A stretch of DNA of 24,004 bases from Larix sibirica. Lineage: Eukaryota; Streptophyta; Pinopsida; Pinales; Pinaceae. The notes below the pieces were generated by a model that was not told the DNA's origin, made no database searches, and saw only the letters and a program-made list of their open reading frames with translations. The translations under genes and the position numbers were made by a program. Of the stretch, positions 17,620 to 24,004 are shown piece after piece. Positions within the stretch are counted from its first letter, which is position 1, and the number at the start of each line of letters is the position of its first letter. Where the stretch lies: assembly GCA_004151065.3 (NCBI GenBank), contig NWUY0300009769.1, positions 26,090 to 50,093 of the forward strand. Direction: 5' to 3'.

Positions 17620-18700
17620 TTCAAAGATTCTACTATGAGGACGAAAAATGTGAGGATAGTTGGTGAAAATACAAGGAAGATGGTGTTGTCAAAGGGAATT
17701 TTATACCCAAGGGAGTCCTTAATATGGAGAAACTATTTGATCTACAAGAGAAATTCATAGAGCCACTTAATGTTAAAATAAATATTTCTTCCATGAAGTA
17801 TGAATTGGTGAATCTTGGCACCTTAGAGGAGCCAAAGAATATAAATTTGGGCTCTTGTTGTACTCCAGAAAAGAGGCATAGATTCATCCATTTGTTTAAG
17901 CAATAAAAGGATTTCTTCACATGGAATTATGATGAATTGAAGACCTATGCCACCCAAATAATCCATCATGTTATCCCTTTGAAGGCAAGTGTCAAACTAT
18001 TCCAACAAAAAATTAGAAAAATGTACCCAACCCTAGAACCATTGATTTAGAAAAAGTTGAAGAAGTTATTGGAATCCATGATTATTTTTTAGGTTCAACA
18101 CTCTGATTGGGTTGCTAAGCTAGTTACTATATGAAAAGAGTCATGATATTCTGATTATGTATATATTTCGGAAATTTGAACAAAGTGTCTAACAAGGATA
18201 ATTACCATGTTCCTCCTATGGAGCATATTCTGCAACATGTTCCCACTTTCGATATGTTTTCCCTATTAGACGGGTTTTCTGGTTACAACCAGGTGTTAGT
18301 GGCTGAAAATGATAAATTAAAAACCACCTTTAGGACTAAGTGCACACTTTTTCTTTCTTGAGGATGCCTCTTGTCCTTGTAAACACTATATCCAAATTTT
18401 AATGGGACATGGATACAATATTCTGACGATTAATCAACGACTGTGTTGTTGTTTATCTGGATGATGTCACATTTTTCTCCAAAAATAGGTCTAACCATTT
18501 TTATCATTTCAAACAAATATTTGAAAGATGCAAGAAGTATGGTAAATCTCTCAACTCAACTCAAAGAATATTTATTGTTTCAAAAGGGAAGTTGTTGGGG
18601 GACGTCATATCAAAAGAAGGTATATTTCTAGATATGTAGCGTGTACAAGAAATTGCACAAATTATCTTTCCCAATACTAAGAAAGTGACATAATTTTTTA
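17620..18700 (+). pseudogene. Reverse transcriptase (degenerate)
   Basis: The N-terminal block KDFFTWNYDELKTYATQIIH (from about 17908) is in the same frame as the open stretch 17724-17906. It is followed by HVIPLKASVKLFQQKIRKMY. Another frame then gives the fingers/palm region NLNKVSNKDNYHVPPMEHIL and FSLLDGFSGYNQVLV (18176-18361, motif A with its Asp). The catalytic motif C is present as VVVYLDDVTFFS with YLDD at 18454-18465, followed by KLLGDVISKEGI. The region between motifs A and C (18360-18440) is scrambled. In an active element the enzyme copies element RNA into cDNA. At least three frames and several stops are involved, so it cannot be functional. Confidence 0.85.
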
Positions 18701-19330
18701 TGGGAAAAATAATTTTTGTTCTTAGGTGTGTATCTGATTTCAATGAAACAATTAAGCCCTTGCAATAATTGATTAAAAAGGACACTAAGTTCAAATGGAC
18801 TTTTAGATAAATGAAGCATTCCAGAAAATTGTGGTATCCATCGCCACTATCTTTGAGTAGTATGGATTTTGACAAGGAAATTATTATGTATACCTTTGCA
18901 TCTGATCATTCCCTTACAACCATGATCACTCAAAAGGGAGAGCAAGGGGATGAGTGTCCAATATCATCCCTGAGAACTGGACTACAAGGATTCGAACTGA
19001 ACTATCTCGACATTGACAAACAAGCTTACACATTTTTTAAAGTAGTAAGATAGTTAAGGCCATATATCTTGAAGAAGAAGACCAAAGTCATAGTACCACA
19101 TCCAACTATCAAGTCACTCTTTTTCCAAAAAGAGTTTGGAGAATGAAGAGGGAATTGAGTTACAACTACACAAGAATATGACTTGGAATTTAAGTCAACC
19201 ACAATCGTCAAAGGTCAAGGCTTATGGAATTTTCTCTCTAAGAACCCTATGGGAGAAACAGAACATGGTTGGGAAAATGAAGTATCTCTATGCACCCAAG
19301 ACACCTAGTAGATACCCGTCGTTATAGATT
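18700..19330 (+). pseudogene. RT thumb and RNase H domain (degenerate)
   Basis: After a connecting stretch (KDTKFKWTF, near 18778), the open frame 18811-19053 reads DKEIIMYTFASDHSLTTMIT, later GFELNYLDIDKQAYTFFKVV and RPYILKKKTKVIVPH. This is the usual gypsy RNase H that follows RT. The first acidic catalytic residue position (F-D-ASD in the family) reads T-F-ASD, so it is probably inactive. Fragments to about 19330 (KVKAYGIF and following) include the connection to integrase. Confidence 0.75.
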
Positions 19331-19379
19331 CTTGGTACTATGATATACAATAGTACTTATGGCATGGCACCTCCCTAGA

Positions 19380-20601
19380 AAACATGAATGCTAAGCAGAG
19401 AAGGGCTCTTCGACTTAGATCATCTCAATATCAGATTGTCAATGACATTCTTTTCTGAAGCATTTATGATGGATATCTATTGAGATTCCTTGAAAATGAT
19501 GATGCAAAAAGAGTACTAGTAGAATTACACAATGGGTCCATTGAAGAACATTATGTTGGTGAAACCACAATGCAAAAAATTCTGAAGGGTAGATATTATT
19601 GGCCTAACTTGTTTAGGGGATCTCATTCTTATGCAAGGTGTTGTGTCATATTTCAAAAGAGTGTTATAAAAGAGAATAAGTTGGCCATATTGTTACAACC
19701 TGTGGTCATAACTAAACCTTTTGAACAATGGGGTTTATATGTTATCGATGAAATCAACCCCAATTCCTAAAAAACACATCGATACATTCTAACAACAATA
19801 TATTACTTCATGAGATGGACTGAGGCTATACCACTATGCAAGATCAATGAGGAAGTTGTCATTCAATTTCTGGAAGAAAACATCATAACCAGGTTTGGGG
19901 TTCNAGGTTTGGGGTTCCAATTTCCCTTGTTTTTTACAGTGCGACCTATTTCTCATCAATAAAACTGAACGAGTTTGCTTCAAAGAAAGGGATTAAATTA
20001 CATTATTTTTCTAATTATTATCAGCAAGGGACTTGTTTAGTTGAATACAAAAATTAAATTTTGATTCAAATTCTAAATAAAACTATAGTTGAACATCAAA
20101 AGAATTGGCATAATGCCTTCCTAAACTCCCTCTAGGTTGATAGGGTCACCCCAAAAAGTACAGTAGGCACATTCCCATACACACTTGTATATGGGAAAGA
20201 ATCCATCTTACCTCCAAACATATTTTTACCTTCCTTGCAATTATCCCAAGCTCCTATAGGTTCTTACTGTCCTATAATCCATAACAGAATCAATACGATG
20301 TTCAAACTTGAAGAGGAGAGAGAAATCTAGGAATAAGTTTGTTGCCCATAAACATATAGTTTAAAGGTGGTTTGACTCAAGTCATGCTAGGAAGAAAGAC
20401 TTTAAGGTGGGTGATTTGGTACTGAAATGAGACAAGCCACATGAGGATAAGGGGAAGCATATGAAGTTTCAACAATTGTGGCTTGGTCATTACTTGGTTT
20501 CTAAGAAGCTTGCTCTTGGTACTTACAGACTTCATACTTTGGAGGGAGAGACAAATCCTTTTCTTGTCAATGGCCAAGCCTTAAAAAAATATTTCTCTTA
20601 G
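19380..20601 (+). pseudogene. Integrase, 3' end of pol (degenerate)
   Basis: The open frame 19480-19770 holds the N-terminal zinc-binding region. His residues occur in ELHNGSIEEHYVG, with ILKGRYYWPNLF between, then CCVIF where C-x2-C is expected, so the last Cys is Phe. The core follows with QWGLYVIDEINPNS (first catalytic Asp), RYILTTIYYFMRWTEAIPL and ENIITRFGV. The second Asp position reads Tyr in LVFYSATYF, while the Glu remains in LVEYK. C-terminal pieces TFPYTLVYGKESILPP (about 20170) and FQQLWLGHYLVSKKLALGTY end at the TAG near 20599. No chromodomain follows. Near 19904 an N sits between two copies of AGGTTTGGGGTTC. The sequence differs from the integrase at 90-875. Confidence 0.83.
19891..19917. 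repeat. 13-bp duplication around an N
   Basis: AGGTTTGGGGTTC occurs at 19891-19903 and 19905-19917 with one undetermined base between. It is more likely an assembly join than biology, and it shifts the integrase frame. Confidence 0.85.
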
Positions 20602-21802
20602 ACTAGTTGAGGAATCCAGACTTCTATATAAATAAACATTTCTCTTCATTTCATTTTGTACATACCTTTTGTTAAATTTTACGTCCTTTTATTTTGTTTC
20701 CAGTCATTGATTTTTCCTCTTGAATGTTGCTAAAGTTGACAATCAGAGTATAACTGGGAAATTCGTAATTCTTACCTTGTTCGATTTGGTTTTCCAAATG
20801 CAAAGTAGCTCAAAGATAAATGTTATGCATGGGGAACATCGAGGTATCCTTGTGATTCACCTTTAGTGTTTGGTTTCAAAGTTTCACTTTCAAGCACTAT
20901 CATTGAAAGGATTTTACCCCATCTGTTTAAAACCAAAACAATACATCTAAGGAATACTTATTGAGAAGTATGTGGTAATGTTCTAGCATGTTGGAATCAA
21001 GTAAGGAATTAAGCTGAATGAAACCTCAAAGTTTCTCAGTCATTATTTGGCGAGCTATATCCACACCACACACTTAAATGGATATATCTTATGATGATCG
21101 CAAGGGGCCAACCAATGGGAAGAAGTAAAGACCTGGAAATACATCACAAATCAAAATGAAACTATACACTATCCCTTTCCTTTAAGAGGATTACTAATTA
21201 AGATCCCCCATCCATCCCTTGCAGAGAAGAAAAATATCAAAAGAGAACAAAAAGTTGTGTATATTCACAACAATAAAATGGTGGAATGGGACCAAATCAT
21301 TTAGACGAAAAATGGATTCAAGAGGCAACTTTGTCAAGGCTATGGATGCTTGTGGGCAATAGAGCCTTGCATGTAATGTAAGATATGAGAACCAAACATC
21401 TGCACTTATCTAAAGTTGGATTCTTGCCTTATGGTGTTATTCCCAAGTAAAGCATATAAGGAGACAAGCTTGGTAAATGAACATCAATTTTCGGCTCATA
21501 GAGATTTGTTGTGAAATGCTATCCAAGGTTACCTAATATCAATACCATCCTAAGGATATAAAGGCTTATTAACACATGGAAATAGAAATTATTACACTCA
21601 TCTTGAAGACTTATCTTTGATACTTAGATGTACTCAAATTTCATATTGCTAGAAGATGAATGATATTATGATTTGTATTCTATAAGTGAATCTGGGGTTA
21701 TTTTTTGTGGGATCCATGTCGCTAGTTAGAAACTATATGGGTCAAGAATGCAGATGCATGCTTATATTTAGATATTATGGATTCTCCTAGTTTGTCGCCA
21801 AT

Positions 21803-21851
21803 TGTTGCACTTGCAACATCCCTTCCCCATTTTCTTTTAGGAGAAAATGGG
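21803..21851. repeat. Two adjacent short hairpins followed by a T run
   Basis: TGTTGCA/TGCAACA (21803-21809, 21812-21818) and CCCATTTTCT/AGAAAATGGG (21826-21835, 21842-21851, 6-base gap) lie next to each other. CCTCC and eight T follow at about 21856-21868. Confidence 0.8.
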
Positions 21852-22540
21852 TCCCCTCCTTTTTTTTATTATCAGTTCTTAAGGTTATGGATTTCCTCTC
21901 AGATTGGTTAGAGATTGATCTAAGTTTTTGGCTCATTATTCATTGGTAAGAAGAGGGACTAAGTTGGAAGAAGTATGGATCAAGGGCCATTGAAACATCA
22001 TGATCAAACTTCTTGAAAATTATTAAGGCATGGGGGAACCTTGATGCAATTCTAACCACTAAAGCCCTGACATGGCACATAGATAACAATTAGTCACCGA
22101 CATAATGAAAGCTAGGAAACTATCCCTCCAGTGTGTCACTATAGTAATTCTTAAGGCATCGATGGATGAGTACATCTCTAGAAACGATTCACTCCTATCA
22201 ACTAAATCGCTGATGAAACACATACTTAATACCTATAGCACCAATGCATCAACACATTTCTAATAAAAGGGTCATCAATAAAGTATGTCCAAACGACATC
22301 ATAAATAAAGAGTGAGCGGGGAAGGAATAGTAGATGAGCGTTGATGAAGCGGTGAATGAAAGGTGCTACATTAGTGGCTTTCCCCATGGAACATTGCAAA
22401 GATAACACCTAAGTTGTCGACACAACGTGAAAAGTTTAAGTCCCCAATAGAGACATCTTATAAAACAAATCCACTTATACGAGGCTACACTTGTCCCCCA
22501 AATAGCACCGAGTTAAGGACTATAGCATCGATGTGGCACA

Positions 22541-22549
22541 ATATATAAG
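22541..22549 (+). promoter_or_regulatory. Possible LTR TATA box
   Basis: ATATATAAG lies in an otherwise non-coding stretch, 3' of gag-pol and 5' of the next ORF1 copy. This is the position expected for an LTR promoter. The motif alone is weak evidence in AT-rich DNA. Confidence 0.25.
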
Positions 22550-23427
22550 TGGATAAATAGCCAAAAAGGAAAAATATCCAAAATGGAAATAAAAGATAAG
22601 ATATTAAGGGTTTTTTTCACTCTTAGATTGGAATTTGTTCTCATACTCGCTATGAAGAGATCGTTACATAAAGGAGAAACTTAATCCAACCCCTATGTGA
22701 CTCCAATGCTTCCCAAGGAAAATTTAGGTGCTTTTTTGTGGTAAGTTGATAATTTCCCCCCTATTCTCAAGTTATTGGAATCATTTTTAGACCATAATGT
22801 AATTATTTTTAACTCTTAAGTGACTTGGCTATCAACTTTGACCAATCCATTTGTCGTTGTCTTATCAGTCTTCACCTCTATGCCACATCCTCATCCCCCC
22901 CTTATTCGTTGGTTGACTTATGATGCCGATGACCACCCTAAAACTTGGTCTCCTTGCGTACATAATATATGTGCCAAAACTCCTTCGTGGAGGAGTAACA
23001 CATTCTCAAGACTGGCTAGAATAAAACTTTCCTCTTGAATTTTAGCATTCAAAGAGCGATTTTGGCTTAAGGAATTAGATGCTCACCTCTAAATAAACCT
23101 CGAGGTAGGTGTGAATTGGAAATAATTAGAATCACTAAATCACTGGGAAATTTAAAGAAAAAAAGTTAAGATAAGATGGCGAATTATTAATAGTCCTAGA
23201 TGAATCAAAGTTGAATTAACCCAATCAAACCTGAAATTATGTGTAAATTTGAAATTAAACAGTCTTTCAATCTTCCCTCCATGAGCACACTAAAAAAATT
23301 CTATATTTAGAATGGTTTCCTTCTTAAAAACATCATCACTCACAATATGAGGTTTTGGGGTTTAGGAATAATGTTAGTTAGCTTCATAATTAAATTCCTT
23401 TATTTGTGTTTTCTGACCATTACCATG

Positions 23428-23792
23428 GATTTTGATTATGGTACTGATGAATCTTAGAAGGAACTCATATCGCATAGATGAACTTGACTCTAGGACCAAG
23501 CGGTACAAAATGTATTATTGGAAGAAGAAATGGGCAAGGAGAAGGAATATTAAAACCCACTAATGCAGTATGATGATACCAAGAGCAACATGAAGACTGG
23601 ACCGGCATACCATTGGATCCAGATATACCAAATATTGAGCTTGGAATAATTTTATGGCCTATCTAAAGTAGACAAAGATGAACTTCCAATATATCAAAAT
23701 ATCAAGATATCCAACCTACATAAAGTGGCAGCGAGGTTTGAATTTTTCCCTTAGTGATCCACCCAACAATTGGCATTATTGTCGGATGCCAA
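23428..23792 (+). pseudogene. Second copy of the ORF1 5' region (degenerate)
   Basis: From 23621 (AGATATACCA) to 23755 the sequence aligns to 10626-10750 with shared runs such as TATGGCCTATCT and CAAAATATCAAGATA. The coding segment DELPIYQNIKI equals DDLPIYQNIKI of the first copy. The extra 5' sequence, 23428-23620, is not present at the first copy. It includes an ATG at 23428 (MDFDYGTDES, then a stop) that might be near the original start. Similarity is lost after 23755. This indicates a second, related element beginning here in the same orientation. Confidence 0.65.
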
Positions 23793-23929
23793 ATTTGACT
23801 TCAACAAGTTCAGCAACTTCGAATTCGACAAATTCAATGACTTCGACAATTTCATCGACTTCGAAAAGTTCATCGACTTTGACAAGTTCAACAACTTCGA
23901 CAAGCATCGACTTCGACATGCATCGTCGA
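23793..23929 (+). repeat. 18-bp-period minisatellite
   Basis: Units such as TCGACAAATTCAATGACT, TCGACAATTTCATCGACT and TCGAAAAGTTCATCGACT repeat about every 18 bases, with TTCGAC cores continuing to about 23929. Two frames are open: one gives (D/N)F(D/E)(K/N)F(N/I) six-residue repeats, the other Ser/Thr-rich peptide within the 104-codon ORF 23678-23992. The open frames follow from the repeat composition, so coding is not established. Confidence 0.85.
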
Positions 23930-24004
23930 CATGTGCGACTAACGAACTACAATAGATTGTTTCTCTGTCTTATAGTCAACCATAATGGTTGAACTTCTGA
24001 AACC

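Larger units (their letters stand above)
10626..20601 (+). mobile_element. Degenerate giant Ty3/gypsy element (Tat/Ogre-like), ORF1-gag-pol
   Basis: All parts lie on the plus strand in the order ORF1, leader, gag, protease, RNase H-like, RT, RNase H, integrase. RT followed by RNase H and then integrase defines Ty3/gypsy. An additional RNase H and an ORF before gag point to the Tat branch. There is no chromodomain after integrase. The 5' LTR is absent because the homology stops exactly at the LTR of the non-autonomous element (10625/10626). The 3' LTR is not resolved within 20602-23600. That ORF1 and gag-pol are one element is inferred from order and strand. Confidence 0.65.
20602..23427. other. 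Non-coding region after pol, probable 3' UTR/LTR
   Basis: No domain is recognisable on either strand over 2.8 kb; short ORFs (22226-22408 minus, 22820-23038 plus) have no features. By position it should include the 3' LTR of the element on the left and perhaps the LTR of the element starting at 23621. A TATA-like ATATATAAG at 22541 with an upstream ATGTGGCACA, and two adjacent hairpins at 21803-21851, are the only structures seen. LTR edges were not determined. Confidence 0.4.

Noticed and set aside
23678-23992. 104-codon Ser/Thr-rich ORF as a gene
   Set aside because: Openness is explained by the 18-bp repeat; its start lies in out-of-frame ORF1 sequence.

Overview
The window looks like intergenic DNA from a large, repeat-rich plant genome. 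A gymnosperm is my best guess, because many families of old, nested and heavily mutated LTR retrotransposons are packed together and there is no intact host gene; a fern or a large-genome angiosperm is not excluded. The DNA is visibly AT-rich. I found no intact protein-coding gene, tRNA, rRNA or CRISPR array. Every recognisable protein is a broken retrotransposon relic. N positions at 3316, 8588, 10534-10552 and 19904 mark assembly uncertainty.

Layout. (1) 90-875: the end of a Ty3/gypsy polyprotein (integrase), plus strand, followed by an unresolved 3' region that contains a 13-bp inverted repeat (1753-1792). (2) 2203-4680: Ty1/copia-type remains on the minus strand, with an internal diverged direct repeat. 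A complete miniature LTR element (TRIM, 3258-3595) is inserted here, with LTRs, primer-binding site, polypurine tract and a perfect 5-bp target duplication. A probable copia LTR edge lies at 4668 and a (GA)n tract at 4328-4364. (3) 5079-7340: an unusual cluster of diverged copies, in both orientations, of one tRNA-derived SINE-like family. It is followed by a 45-bp alternating purine/pyrimidine tract (7536-7580) and a 62-bp-arm foldback (8007-8134). (4) 8435-10625: a non-autonomous LTR element, minus strand, whose diverged LTRs carry strong hairpins. (5) 10626-20601: a degenerate giant Ty3/gypsy element, plus strand. Its parts run in order: an unrecognised ORF1 (globular region, then charged coiled coil), a non-coding leader that contains a small SINE with target duplications, gag, protease, an RNase H-like domain, reverse transcriptase, a second RNase H, and integrase. 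(6) 20602-23600: non-coding, presumably LTR/UTR. (7) 23621-24004: the start of a second copy of the same ORF1 region, running into an 18-bp-period minisatellite.

How the parts relate. The ORF1-gag-pol order, the RNase H fold before the RT and the RT-RNH-INT order resemble the Tat/Ogre branch of plant Ty3/gypsy elements. The repeated ORF1 start at 10626 and 23621 suggests two related elements in the same orientation. The elements to their left belong to different families, so the region grew by repeated nested insertion and then decayed through stops, frameshifts and loss of catalytic residues. The parts most worth follow-up are the TRIM, the SINE cluster, ORF1, and the extra RNase H placed between protease and RT.
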